The notes under the pieces were generated by a model. It had not been told where the DNA came from. It worked only from the letters and a program-made list of their open reading frames with translations, and did no database searches. A program made the translations under genes and the position numbers. From Thermoproteus uzoniensis 768-20 (GTDB lineage: Archaea > Thermoproteota > Thermoprotei > Thermoproteales > Thermoproteaceae): 64,000 nucleotides of DNA. The stretch covers positions 1,372,622 through 1,436,621 of the forward strand of contig NC_015315.1 in assembly GCF_000193375.1 (NCBI RefSeq), read 5' to 3'. Of this stretch, positions 8,940 through 17,484 are shown one piece after another; the first letter of the stretch is position 1, and every line of letters begins with the position of its first letter.

Positions 8940-9670
8940 GCCCTCTGCTGGGCACGCGCCCTTCTGCAGCCGCGACCTGTACACCTCGACGCTATGAAGC
9001 CGACCTTTTGGCCAGGCGGCGCGGTTCTCGGAACTGGCGTGCCGCCCTTCGGGTGGCTACCGCCTCCGTGCGGATGGGCGTACGGGCTCATGGCCTTGCC
9101 CCTAACCAAGGGCCACTTCCAAGCCTTCGCCCTAGATCTATGGTACTTGGCTCCGGCCTTCAACATGGGCTTCTCTATTCTGCCGCCTCCGGCGACGATG
9201 CCAATGGAGGCTCTGGCGTCCGAGCTGACGTCAATCACGCGGCCGCTGGGCAACCTTATGGACGTCTTGCCTACCTCGACCTTGTGGGCGAGGACCACGG
9301 CGTAGGCGCCTCCCGATCTGGCGTACTTGCCGCCGTCGCCGTACATCTTCTCCACGTTGTATATCATAGTTCCCTCCGGTATTTTCCGCAGAGGGAGTAT
9401 ATTGCCCGGCTTCACCGAGGCGTCCTCGCCTATCTCTATCCTCTGCCCCACGTACATACCCTCGGCGGCGAAGTTGAGGAACTCGGTCCCGTCGGCCATC
9501 CTTATTTTGGCCACAGGCGCGTTGAGCCCCGGCTCGTGAAGCAGCTCGACGACATAGCCGTAGCCGGAGACGCCGCGCGGATACCTAACGGCGCCGTCCC
9601 TCCTCCAGCTGGGCGATCTGAACTGGCTACCTCCCCTCCCCCTCCTCTGCACCAATATACGTTTGCCCAC
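8936..9670 (-). CDS. rpl2: 50S ribosomal protein uL2
   Basis: Archaeal uL2, a core protein of the peptidyl-transferase region of the large subunit; 244 residues is normal. It begins MGKRILVQRRGRGGSQFRSP and carries the conserved VGKTSIRLPSGR and the C-terminal GNH-type loop region, here AHPHGGGSHPKGGTPVPR. The gene stands alone here, away from a large ribosomal-protein operon, which is usual for ribosomal genes scattered in Thermoproteales. Confidence 0.95.
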   Translation of the reverse strand: MGKRILVQRRGRGGSQFRSPSWRRDGAVRYPRGVSGYGYVVELLHEPGLNAPVAKIRMADGTEFLNFAAEGMYVGQRIEIGEDASVKPGNILPLRKIPEGTMIYNVEKMYGDGGKYARSGGAYAVVLAHKVEVGKTSIRLPSGRVIDVSSDARASIGIVAGGGRIEKPMLKAGAKYHRSRAKAWKWPLVRGKAMSPYAHPHGGGSHPKGGTPVPRTAPPGQKVGFIASRCTGRGCRRARAQQRA

Positions 9671-9717
9671 GGCCCGCGAAGCCTCAAGCTATATAAACAT
9701 TACCGGGGTAGGCGTCC

Positions 9718-10008
9718 GTGAACGTGTTGGAGGAGCAGGTGCTCAACGACCTAAGATCGAGGGGGTTCAAGATCGTCGAGAGGATAGAGGACGGGCTCTT
9801 CGTGGCCGAGAAAGGCGAGCGTTATCTGTTCTACGTAATGGTGGAGGGCGTAGAGAGGCCCTTGAGGCAACTCTATAGGGTTCTCAACATGGGCGAGACC
9901 CTGTCCACGCCGGTGGTGCTGGCTCTGGTCAGCAACGACGGCGTGGTCACCTACTACTCGGCACATAAATTAAGGTTGCCCCGCAACGTCCATGCTCAAG
10001 CTCCTTGA
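9718..10008 (+). CDS. Small protein resembling the EndA C-terminal domain (possible structural subunit of tRNA-splicing endonuclease)
   Basis: A 96-residue protein starting at GTG 9718. Its pattern (VLNDLRSRGFKIVER, a strand pair GLFVAEKGERYLFYVMVEG, then LRQLYRVLNMGETLSTPVVLA and GVVTYYSAHKL) follows the nuclease-like C-terminal domain of archaeal tRNA-splicing endonuclease. There a DLRxRGF helix, paired strands and a final LVLAIV-type strand are typical. The catalytic Tyr/His/Lys triad is not evident; the Lys position appears to be Thr or Ser. If related, it would be the non-catalytic beta subunit of the crenarchaeal alpha2beta2 enzyme, which cuts non-canonical introns like those at 35-37 kb. 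This is recalled-pattern inference. Confidence 0.45.
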   Translation: MNVLEEQVLNDLRSRGFKIVERIEDGLFVAEKGERYLFYVMVEGVERPLRQLYRVLNMGETLSTPVVLALVSNDGVVTYYSAHKLRLPRNVHAQAP

Positions 10009-10279
10009 GAGGTTAATCTCTATATCGAGGGAGAAGGGGGTGAAGATAGAGATCTCCTTCAGCAGATGCAGGGGGAGGTTGCTTATAGATAGGGAGGTAA
10101 AGGCGTTGGACGAGTACGGGAACGTGGTTCCTTGGAACCGCGCGTTCCCCGGCATAGCGATCCAGAACATACTAGACCAGTGCCGCGTGAGAAAGGTGGA
10201 GGCATTTAGAGGCCAGGAGAAGGTGGTCGAGGCGCCCGACGCCGAGTCTGCAATCCGCGAGCTCTCCTCGCTTAGGTAG
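9992..10279 (+). CDS. Hypothetical protein, 95 residues
   Basis: Unrecognised small basic/acidic mixed protein. ATG 9992 lies inside the end of the preceding gene (17-nt overlap in another frame), a pattern that indicates translational coupling. It has an amphipathic N-terminal helix (LKLLERLISISREKG) and then alternating strands, with no cysteine metal motif and no membrane segment. Codon use matches the neighbours. The pairing with the EndA-like gene suggests a shared operon but does not give a function. Confidence 0.6.
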   Translation: MLKLLERLISISREKGVKIEISFSRCRGRLLIDREVKALDEYGNVVPWNRAFPGIAIQNILDQCRVRKVEAFRGQEKVVEAPDAESAIRELSSLR

Positions 10280-10311
10280 ACCTCGAAAACACTTTAAATA
10301 AGGGCCGAGTA

Positions 10312-11661
10312 ATGCAGGTGTACACCAAGGTTGTAGCGACGTTGGGGCCGTCTACCGATGGACTGGCCGACTTGGGCCAGTTATTGGAGCTGGTGGACGG
10401 AGTTAGGATAAATATGTCGCACGCGACCGAGCGGGAGCTGGAGGCAAGGGTTAAGGCTGTGCGCCGCTTCGAGAAGGACAGAGGCAAGCCGATAGCGGTG
10501 ATCGCCGATCTGAGAGGGCCCAGCGTGAGGACGGGCCTCATGGAGCCGCTCCGGATAGCCGCGGGCGCGAAGATCGTCTTCAAGTTGGCCGACAAGAGTG
10601 ACGGGAGCTTCGTCCCGATACCCAGGCGCGAGTTCTTCGACGTTGTGGAGAGAGGCGACGAGATACTCATGTTGGACGGCAAGCTTGTCCTGAAGGCGAT
10701 AGCCGCCTCTGGGCAACTGGTAGAGGCCGAAGCCCTATCGTCAGGAGAGATAACCAGCAACAAGGCCGTGGTGGTCAAGGGCAAGGACTTCGACATACCC
10801 CTACCAGTTGAGGAGGACCTCGCGGCGCTCGCCGTATTGGCCCGATACAAGGAGGATATAGACTACGTGGCGTTGAGCTTGATAAAGAACGGCGCCGAGA
10901 TCTCGCTCATGAAGAAGATCGTCGAGGAGCATGGGCTCGTTGCAAGCGTTATGGCCAAGATAGAGACCAAGGGCGCCGTGGACCGTATAGACGAGATAAC
11001 CGACGCCGCCGACTACATAGTGGTGGCCAGAGGCGACCTCGCCCTGCACTACGGGCTTGAGTATATACCTAAGGTCCAGAGGACGTTGATAGAGAGGGCC
11101 TTAGCCAAGGGAAAGCCGGTGGCGGTGGCCACCCAGTTGCTAGACTCCATGCAGACAAACCCGACGCCCACCAGGGCGGAGGTCAACGACGTGTATGCCG
11201 CGGCGTCTCTCGGAGTCGACTCGCTCTGGCTCACCAACGAGACTGCCAGCGGAAGCTACCCCCTGGAGGCGGTCTCGTGGCTCAGGAAGGTCATATCGGT
11301 GGCAGAGGTGAGGCCGCTCGGAAGGCCCAGCCCCGCCAACGCGAGGGACAAATTCGCCGAGGCGGTCGCCGATATGGCCGCCGATCTCGGCGCAGACATA
11401 GCGGTCTACTCCATGACCGGCACGCTTGCAAAACGCGTGGCTAAGTTCAGACCACCCGTCAAGATATTCGCCGGAGTGAAGGAGGCGTCGGTGGCCAGAA
11501 AGCTGGCGCTTATATGGGGCGTCGAGCCGTTGTTGTTGCCGGCCCAGACCTACGAGGAGGGGCTAGAGAAGCTGATGGCCCGCTTCCCGGACAGAACGTT
11601 GGTGGCCACCTACGGTCTGAAGGGAGGCGTCCACACAATTAAAATAAACATCAAGGATTAG
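10312..11661 (+). CDS. pyk: Pyruvate kinase
   Basis: Glycolytic enzyme that transfers phosphate from PEP to ADP. At 449 residues the length is as expected for a crenarchaeal enzyme. Motifs are KVVATLGPST at the start, VDGVRINMSHA, IADLRGPSVRTG, the catalytic VMAKIETKGAVDRIDEI, VARGDLALHYG and TNETASGSYPLEAV. TTTAAATA at 10293-10300 is only about 16 nt before ATG 10312, so a start at GTG 10318 (two codons later) is closer to the expected leaderless position. Enolase, the preceding glycolytic step, lies 2.6 kb downstream. Confidence 0.95.
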   Translation: MQVYTKVVATLGPSTDGLADLGQLLELVDGVRINMSHATERELEARVKAVRRFEKDRGKPIAVIADLRGPSVRTGLMEPLRIAAGAKIVFKLADKSDGSFVPIPRREFFDVVERGDEILMLDGKLVLKAIAASGQLVEAEALSSGEITSNKAVVVKGKDFDIPLPVEEDLAALAVLARYKEDIDYVALSLIKNGAEISLMKKIVEEHGLVASVMAKIETKGAVDRIDEITDAADYIVVARGDLALHYGLEYIPKVQRTLIERALAKGKPVAVATQLLDSMQTNPTPTRAEVNDVYAAASLGVDSLWLTNETASGSYPLEAVSWLRKVISVAEVRPLGRPSPANARDKFAEAVADMAADLGADIAVYSMTGTLAKRVAKFRPPVKIFAGVKEASVARKLALIWGVEPLLLPAQTYEEGLEKLMARFPDRTLVATYGLKGGVHTIKINIKD

Positions 11662-11732
11662 ACGTGGGGAGATGCATCTAAGCTGACCGGTGAGGAGCTC
11701 ACGGTACGCCGACGTTTGCCCACTAGGGCGAT

Positions 11733-12245
11733 CTAACGAGCCTCGGACAGCCTCTTCCTGACCTCCCCCACGAACTTCCTAGTCCTCTCCACGAGCTCCT
11801 TGACGTCCCCCTCCACCTGCTCCAGACTGTAGTACCTGCTCAGAACCCCGCTCTCGTCGCCGTTGTACTGGACCTCGTGGAGGTTCAAGGCGATAGCTGT
11901 CAGCAAGACTACCTCGTCGCCGTAGACGCCCCTCAACGCGCGGGCCACCTCCCACATACGGCCGGTGGGCATCAACGCAATGAGCCAATCGACGAGCCCC
12001 ACCTCGTGTCCTTCGCGCGTCGAGATCTTTCCCCCGAACCTGGATCGCAAGGACTCTCTGGCGGAGGCCGCCGCGGCGGCTAGAGCTGCCTTCCAGGCTT
12101 GAAAGGCCTTACCTGCCGCATTTCTGTGTAGCCCCTCCTCCAGAAACCTCAGAGAGAGGTCAGCCTCCGCCAGAGCCTCCTCCAGCCTTATCTCGGCATA
12201 CCTCTTGAGATCCCTCCAAGGATGAATTATCTGCACACACGGCAC
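11733..12245 (-). CDS. PaREP1 family protein
   Basis: A 170-residue member of the PaREP1 family, a multicopy family first noted as repeats in Pyrobaculum aerophilum and common in Thermoproteales. Typical features are an alpha-helical N-terminal half (RLEEALAEADLSLRFLEEG, AAGKAFQAWKAALAA) and the family segment ALNLHEVQYNGDESGVLSRY. The function is unknown; the helical, HEPN-like look is only an impression. GTG 12245 follows a TATA-like TTTTATATCG. A decayed relative lies at 34872-35090. Confidence 0.85.
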   Translation of the reverse strand: MPCVQIIHPWRDLKRYAEIRLEEALAEADLSLRFLEEGLHRNAAGKAFQAWKAALAAAAASARESLRSRFGGKISTREGHEVGLVDWLIALMPTGRMWEVARALRGVYGDEVVLLTAIALNLHEVQYNGDESGVLSRYYSLEQVEGDVKELVERTRKFVGEVRKRLSEAR

Positions 12246-12408
12246 GGCCCAGATCGATATAAAATTGAATCGCCGGCGATTGGCAGAACGGGTTCGACGA
12301 CGGCGAGACGGCCGCTCTGCGAATCTCGCCTATCGTAAATCTATGTCAAGTTCGCCGATCTTATGAGTTCTGGAAGTTCTTTAAAGACGGCTTGTGTATA
12401 CACACGAG

Positions 12409-12818
12409 GTGTTTACGGTTAAGGCGAGGGTATGGGCCGTGGGCCGGATATCCGGCGCGGTGGAGGTGGACCTCCTAGTGGATACCGGCGCCACGTACAC
12501 GGTGTTGCCGGCCAGCCTGCTCGCTAGGCTCGGGTAGCTCCCCTCAAGACGGTTAGGCTCAGGCTGGCCGACGGCCGGGTCGTCGAGAGGGAGTTAGGCG
12601 AGGTGGGGATAGAGGTCGAAGGCCTTAGGGCGTCGGCCACCCCCGCGGTGCTCGGCGAGGAGGGCATATATCTGCTGAGCTCCGTCGCCATGGAGCAATT
12701 GGGCCTCGCCCCGGATCTCATCGAGAAGAGGCTTAAGCTTGTGGAGGCGCTCTTTATGTCAACGCCTTCTGTAGGTGTAGTAGGTCCTCTGGCCGAAGTC
12801 GTGGAGATCCACGCCTAG
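12409..12818 (+). pseudogene. Retropepsin-like (clan AA) aspartic protease, single-base frameshift
   Basis: Starting at GTG 12409, about 25 nt after TTCTTTAAAG, the frame encodes a clan AA aspartic protease with active-site motif LLVDTGATYTVLP. It then meets an in-frame TAG at 12535-12537, directly after a GGG run. Adding one G there restores LGVAPLKTVRLRLADGRVV and a continuous frame to a stop at 12816-12818, about 136 residues, the usual size of archaeal members. The last 60 nt overlap the 3' end of cysS on the other strand, so the C-terminal end may be extended. It is a one-base deletion, a programmed frameshift or a sequencing error in a G run. Confidence 0.75.
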
Positions 12819-14201
12819 GGCCGACAGCCTCTCCCTTATCTGATCCGCCAACTGGTACTGCCTTTCCTGCCTCAGCCTGGCCCTCGCCTCCACCAGCGCC
12901 TTGACAGCCTCCTGCACCTCCTTCGGCACCTCCCTCCTCTCCAACAAGCCCAACACGTCCGCCATCTCGACGTATTTGGAGAGCACGTCGAGGACGGCCT
13001 CCCGCGAGATCTTGTCTATTTTATGTAGTACGGTGGAGATTATGTAGCGCGCCGCGTCGTACAGCCTCTGGGCGGCCTCGTTGGTCGAGAAGTCGTCGTT
13101 GAGGGCCTCGTAGAACCCCTCCACGTATTTGTAGAAGGGCTCGACGACGGGCTCCGAGCCGCCCTCGCCGGCGTCTGCCACGGCCTGCCCCAACTCGTCG
13201 TAGGCCGTGTATAGGGTCTTGACCATGTCCTCGGCCCGGTCCAAGAGCTCGAAGCTGAACTCCATGGGCTTGCGGTAGTGGCTCATGGCGTAGGCCAGCC
13301 TCAGAGCCTCGCCGCTGTACTTAGAGAGGACCTCCCTCAAGGTGATTATGTTGCCGAGCGACTTCGACATCTTCTCGCCCCTAACGGTCAGATAGCCCAC
13401 GTGGATCCAGTACCGGGCGAAGTAGTCCACGCCGAACATGGCGCGGGCTATGGCTATCTCGTTCTCGTGGTGGGGGAATATGAGGTCGGCGCCGCCGCCG
13501 TGGAAGTCGAAGGGGACGCCCAGATGCTTCGTCGACATGACGACGCACTCCAAATGCCAGCCCGGCCTGCCGGGGCACCAAGGGGAGTCCCACCAGGGCT
13601 CGCCCGGCGACCAGCTCTTCCACAAGGCGAAGTCGAGAGGATTCCTCTTGCCCGGCTCCGGCTCGACTCTGGCCCCCGCAACCAGCTCCTCTATCCTCTG
13701 GCCGGAGAACTCGCCGTATCGCGGCACTTTGCCCACCTCGAAGTAGACCGAGCCGTCGGGCGCCACGTAGGCGAAGCCCTTGTCCACGAGGGCCTTTATC
13801 CATCCCAACATATCCTCCACGTTCTCCGTCACTCTGGGGTAGGCGTACGCCGGCTTGACGTAGAGCCTCCGCATGACGTCGAAGTACTCGGATATGTACC
13901 GCTCCGGCACCTCGCGCCACCGCTTGACGGAATCCGCGCCGAACTCCTCCCTAGCCCTATTTATTATCTTGTCGTCGATGTCGGTGAAGTTTACGACTAG
14001 CCTCACCTGGAGGCCCAAGCGCTCTAGATAGCGGCGGAACATGTCGAAGAACACGTAGACTCTGCCGTGCCCCACGTGCACCGAGTCGTAGGGGGTTATG
14101 CCGCAGACGTAGCCGGAGGCGATCCCAGGAGTCCTCACGGAGAACTGCTCCATTCTTTTAGTCGCAGTGTTGTATATCCTCAGAGGCAGGGTCTGCGACA
14201 C
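12759..14201 (-). CDS. cysS: Cysteinyl-tRNA synthetase
   Basis: Class I synthetase charging tRNA-Cys; 480 residues from GTG 14201. The open frame continues upstream to 15083, but that part lies antisense to enolase and is a shadow. The protein starts VSQTLPLRIYNTATKR, has zinc ligand C33 in YVCGITPYD, the HIGH-type HVGH at 42-45, the zinc site around WHLECVVMS and the GEKMSKSLGN loop. The TATA-like TTTATTTAAA is about 34 nt upstream, so a short leader is possible. The 3' end overlaps the retropepsin pseudogene. Confidence 0.94.
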   Translation of the reverse strand: MSQTLPLRIYNTATKRMEQFSVRTPGIASGYVCGITPYDSVHVGHGRVYVFFDMFRRYLERLGLQVRLVVNFTDIDDKIINRAREEFGADSVKRWREVPERYISEYFDVMRRLYVKPAYAYPRVTENVEDMLGWIKALVDKGFAYVAPDGSVYFEVGKVPRYGEFSGQRIEELVAGARVEPEPGKRNPLDFALWKSWSPGEPWWDSPWCPGRPGWHLECVVMSTKHLGVPFDFHGGGADLIFPHHENEIAIARAMFGVDYFARYWIHVGYLTVRGEKMSKSLGNIITLREVLSKYSGEALRLAYAMSHYRKPMEFSFELLDRAEDMVKTLYTAYDELGQAVADAGEGGSEPVVEPFYKYVEGFYEALNDDFSTNEAAQRLYDAARYIISTVLHKIDKISREAVLDVLSKYVEMADVLGLLERREVPKEVQEAVKALVEARARLRQERQYQLADQIRERLSALGVDLHDFGQRTYYTYRRR

Positions 14202-14277
14202 CCCGACATGAGGTGTAGGTGGTGCCGGCTTTTTAAATAAAGCGCCGCCACCTTTAAGTACGCCTCCAAACGTCCAC

Positions 14278-15525
14278 ATGGTCGACACAACGATAGAGGA
14301 GGTAGCCGCTAGGCGGGTCTTGACGGGCAGAGGCGACCTAACGGTGGAGGTCGAGGTGTACACTGCAGACGGCTTCGGGAGGGCGGCGGCCCCCGCCGGG
14401 GCCTCCAAGGGGAGACACGAGGTGGCCTTCCTGCCCGAGGGCGGCATCGACGAGGCCCTCGCGGCCTTTGAGAGGCTGGTAGCGCCGGAGCTGGCGGGCC
14501 TCGACGCGGCGGAGCAGTACGCGGTGGATGGGAAGCTGGAGGAGGTCGACGGCACTGGCCGTTTCGAGAAGATAGGCGGGGCCGTCGCGGTGGCCACGTC
14601 CATGGCGGCCGCAAGGGCGGCAGCCAACACGTTGGGCATACCGCTCTTCAGACATCTGGGAGGCGCCGCGGCGAGGACGATCCCGCTGCCTCTGGGCAAC
14701 GCAATAGGCGGAGGCAAACACAGCAGAGGCCTAGGCCCCGATCTGCAGGAGTTCCTCGTAATCCCGCTCAACCCGCCGGATGCGGCCGCCGCAGTGCTGG
14801 CCAACTTGGAGGTGCACAGAAGGGCCCTCAAGTACATAACCAAGGTGGATCCGCACTTCACTGGGGGCAAAAACGACGAGGGGGCCTGGACCCCCAGGGT
14901 CTCGGCAGAGACTGCGTTGAGGATACTGAAAGAGGCCGCCGCGGAGGTGTCCAAGGAGACGGGCGTGGAGATAGGGCTCGGCGTGGACGCGGCCGCGTCG
15001 AGCCTCTGGAACGGGGCCAAGTACGTATACCAGAACGAGGGCAAGGAGAGGACCCCGAGAGAGCAACTGGAGTACATGGCCAAGCTGTTGGACGAGTTCG
15101 GGCTGGTGTACCTCGAGGATCCCTTCCAGGAAGACGACTTCCAGTCCTTCGCTGAGCTGACCGATAGATATAGGGACAGGCTGATAGTCGGCGACGACCT
15201 CTACGTGACCAACGCGGCGAGGATAGAGGAGGGGGGCAAAATGAGGGCAACCACCGCCGTCTTGATCAAGCCAGACCAGACGGGGACTTTGACGAGGGCC
15301 GCCGAGGCCGTGAAGACGGCGCGGAGGTACGGCATGAAGGTGGTGGCCTCTCACAGATCGGGCGACACGGAGTACGACACGTTGGCCCACGTTGCGGTGG
15401 CCCTAGGCGCCGAGGTTATAAAGACGGGGATTGTCGGCGGCGAGAGGACGGCCAAGCTGAACGAGCTCATCAGGATAGGCGAATACCTAGGCAAGTGGGG
15501 CAGGATGGCGGCGATTAGGCCGTGA
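14278..15525 (+). CDS. eno: Enolase
   Basis: Dehydrates 2-phosphoglycerate to PEP; 415 residues, normal length. Motifs are GRGDLTVEVEVYTADG, APAGASKGRHE, FRHLGG, the metal-binding LEDPFQEDDF and GDDLYVTN, the catalytic LIKPDQTGTLT, and the end VASHRSGDTEY and GIVGGERTAKLNE. ATG 14278 is about 24 nt after CTTTAAGTA, giving a leaderless mRNA, divergent from cysS. The stop overlaps the GTG of the next gene by 4 nt, so a glycolytic enzyme and a surface glycoprotein appear to be co-transcribed. Confidence 0.95.
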   Translation: MVDTTIEEVAARRVLTGRGDLTVEVEVYTADGFGRAAAPAGASKGRHEVAFLPEGGIDEALAAFERLVAPELAGLDAAEQYAVDGKLEEVDGTGRFEKIGGAVAVATSMAAARAAANTLGIPLFRHLGGAAARTIPLPLGNAIGGGKHSRGLGPDLQEFLVIPLNPPDAAAAVLANLEVHRRALKYITKVDPHFTGGKNDEGAWTPRVSAETALRILKEAAAEVSKETGVEIGLGVDAAASSLWNGAKYVYQNEGKERTPREQLEYMAKLLDEFGLVYLEDPFQEDDFQSFAELTDRYRDRLIVGDDLYVTNAARIEEGGKMRATTAVLIKPDQTGTLTRAAEAVKTARRYGMKVVASHRSGDTEYDTLAHVAVALGAEVIKTGIVGGERTAKLNELIRIGEYLGKWGRMAAIRP

Positions 15526-17441
15526 GGAGCCTGATAATCGCGCTGGCGGCCGCCGCGGCGGTCGCGATAGCCCTCTACGCGCTGGCGCCCTACCTGACTG
15601 GCGCCGGGACCCCTCAAGCGAGCCAGACGGCGCCGCCGGCGGGCTCGACGACCTCGGCGGGGGCGAGCACGGCCGCCTCGACATCCACGTCCAGCGCCTC
15701 GGCGTCCTCCACCACATCGGAGACGGTTGCAAGCACTACGAGCCAGCCCGCCGCACAGACGTCGACTACAGCCACGTTGACGTCCGCGCCGACGTTCGCC
15801 GGTGCGCCGAGGCCGAACATAACTTTGGTGCTGGAGACGGCCGTGGTCAACACGACCAGGTTGCCCGCCAACGCGACCCTCATATTTAGGGCTGAGAACC
15901 GCGGCGAGGCGCCCGGCGTGGTGTACGTCAACGGGACCGCCGTGAGGCTGAGGCCCGGCGAGGCCGCCGAGCTTAACTTCACCGTGGCCGTGAGCCGCGC
16001 GGGGGCCAACTACGTGTTGCTGTACATAAACGGGACGCCGGCCGTGTATAGGTTCACTACGTTGTACTACACGCCGGTCTTCGCGGCGGAGCCCGTGACG
16101 GTGAGGACGTACAGACTGCCTGCGTTGGTCGTAGTGAACGTGACGGTTAGGAACGTGGGCAACTACACCGGCTACTTCAACGGAGTCGCGGTGCCGCCTG
16201 GAGGGAACGCCACGGCGCAGGTGGAAATAAACGCGACGGCGGCGGGGACGTACTGGGTAAAGGCAGACGGAGTGCCCGTGGAGGTACACGTGGTGTATCT
16301 GGCCACCGGCTACTCCGTGGCTATATGGTCGCCGACCGTCGAGGCGGCCCCCGGCGAGCCCGTGCCGGTGGGCTTCTTGATCAAGAACACGGGCAACGCC
16401 ACCGAGGCGCTTACGGTCAACGGAACGCTCTACGTGTTGAGGCCCGGCGAGAGCGTCTGGGCTAACTACACGGTCCCCGCCTACAGCCGCAGGCCCGTGG
16501 CGCTTATCGTCAACGGGACGACGTGGAGGTGGGCCCTCAACGTGAGCATCATAGCGGTGAATGCCCTTCTGAATATAGGCGGGGGCGTGTACAACCCCGC
16601 CCTCTCGCCCCAGATAGTCATATCATCGAGCCAAAGCGCCGTGCCCTACACGTGGATCATCTCCACCAACGCCACTGAGAGGGCCGTCGCTCTAGTGATC
16701 AACGGCACTGTGTATACCGTCCAGCCCGGGGGGCGGCTCCTCATCAACGGGACCTTGCAAGCGAGGCTCAACGACTGGAACACTGTGTCCGTCGTCGTAA
16801 ACGGCACGGCCTACTCTATACAGGTATACGTCGAGCTGAAGCCCCCCACGCTCTATGTGGCCCAGATAACCGGCTTGTCGTTCACAGATAGGAGGACGTA
16901 CATAGAGTACGCCAGCTGTAGCGGGACGCCCATAGGGTCGGTGCCATTCACGGCGACGGTCTACAGCATGAGCGGCTCCGTGACGTACTCGGGCAACACC
17001 ATAACCTTCTCGGGCTCAATAACTGTATACATAGATATATTGGGCAAGACCATCACGGCTAGCTACAGCGGTAGCTCGACAAACGGGGTGGGGCAGGTGA
17101 CGTCCACCATAGGCCACTACACCATAGCCGTGTCCTTCTCCGGCGGCACGGTAACCTCGGTGACCGTCAACGGCCAGCCGGTGAGCTGCGGCACGTCAAT
17201 TATACCTATACCCGCCTTCATGTACCAGAAGCCGCCCACCGGGACTATAGACGCCGTGTCCTTCGCGTCCCGGATAGCCGACCTATTCGCGAAGGGAGGT
17301 AGCGACGCGATAGTCGACGCATACTACAACGGCCGCTACGTCGTGCTCGTCGACGCCAGCGGTAATACGATGACCTACAGCGGAGGCGCCATAAACGGGC
17401 CGTTGCAGGTGTCGATATACGGACAGATATCCGTATCATAA
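15522..17441 (+). CDS. Secreted or membrane-anchored glycoprotein with Ig-like repeats
   Basis: A 639-residue predicted extracellular protein. Residues 2-27 form a hydrophobic signal or anchor segment (RSLIIALAAAAAVAIALYAL). About 65 residues of Thr/Ser/Ala/Pro-rich stalk follow, probably glycosylated, then at least four beta-sandwich units of about 85 residues. Each unit carries a variant of VxVRNVGNYTGYFNGVAV or LRPGEAAELNFTV, similar to CARDB/APHP domains. More than fifteen N-x-S/T sequons are visible. The C-terminal third (from about 450) is different, has two cysteines and no membrane anchor. GTG 15522 overlaps the enolase stop by 4 nt. It may be an accessory protein of the giant surface protein that follows; that is inference from context. 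Confidence 0.8.
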   Translation: MRSLIIALAAAAAVAIALYALAPYLTGAGTPQASQTAPPAGSTTSAGASTAASTSTSSASASSTTSETVASTTSQPAAQTSTTATLTSAPTFAGAPRPNITLVLETAVVNTTRLPANATLIFRAENRGEAPGVVYVNGTAVRLRPGEAAELNFTVAVSRAGANYVLLYINGTPAVYRFTTLYYTPVFAAEPVTVRTYRLPALVVVNVTVRNVGNYTGYFNGVAVPPGGNATAQVEINATAAGTYWVKADGVPVEVHVVYLATGYSVAIWSPTVEAAPGEPVPVGFLIKNTGNATEALTVNGTLYVLRPGESVWANYTVPAYSRRPVALIVNGTTWRWALNVSIIAVNALLNIGGGVYNPALSPQIVISSSQSAVPYTWIISTNATERAVALVINGTVYTVQPGGRLLINGTLQARLNDWNTVSVVVNGTAYSIQVYVELKPPTLYVAQITGLSFTDRRTYIEYASCSGTPIGSVPFTATVYSMSGSVTYSGNTITFSGSITVYIDILGKTITASYSGSSTNGVGQVTSTIGHYTIAVSFSGGTVTSVTVNGQPVSCGTSIIPIPAFMYQKPPTGTIDAVSFASRIADLFAKGGSDAIVDAYYNGRYVVLVDASGNTMTYSGGAINGPLQVSIYGQISVS

Positions 17442-17449
17442 TTTTGGAC

Positions 17450-17466
17450 GCGAAAAGTTTAAATAT
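17450..17466 (+). promoter_or_regulatory. Strong BRE/TATA promoter of the giant surface-protein gene
   Basis: GCGAAAAG (BRE-like purine run) followed by TTTAAATA at 17458-17465, whose centre is 24 nt before ATG 17485. This matches the archaeal consensus closely and predicts a leaderless transcript starting at the ATG. The CC1 gene has nearly the same element (CGAAAAGTTTATAAA), so both are probably highly expressed. Confidence 0.75.
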
Positions 17467-17484
17467 ACCCTCCACCACACGGTT

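Noticed and set aside
14202-15083. Upstream extension of the cysS reading frame (about 290 extra codons on the reverse strand).
   Set aside because: It lies entirely antisense to enolase and its upstream region; family start and promoter place the CysS start at GTG 14201.
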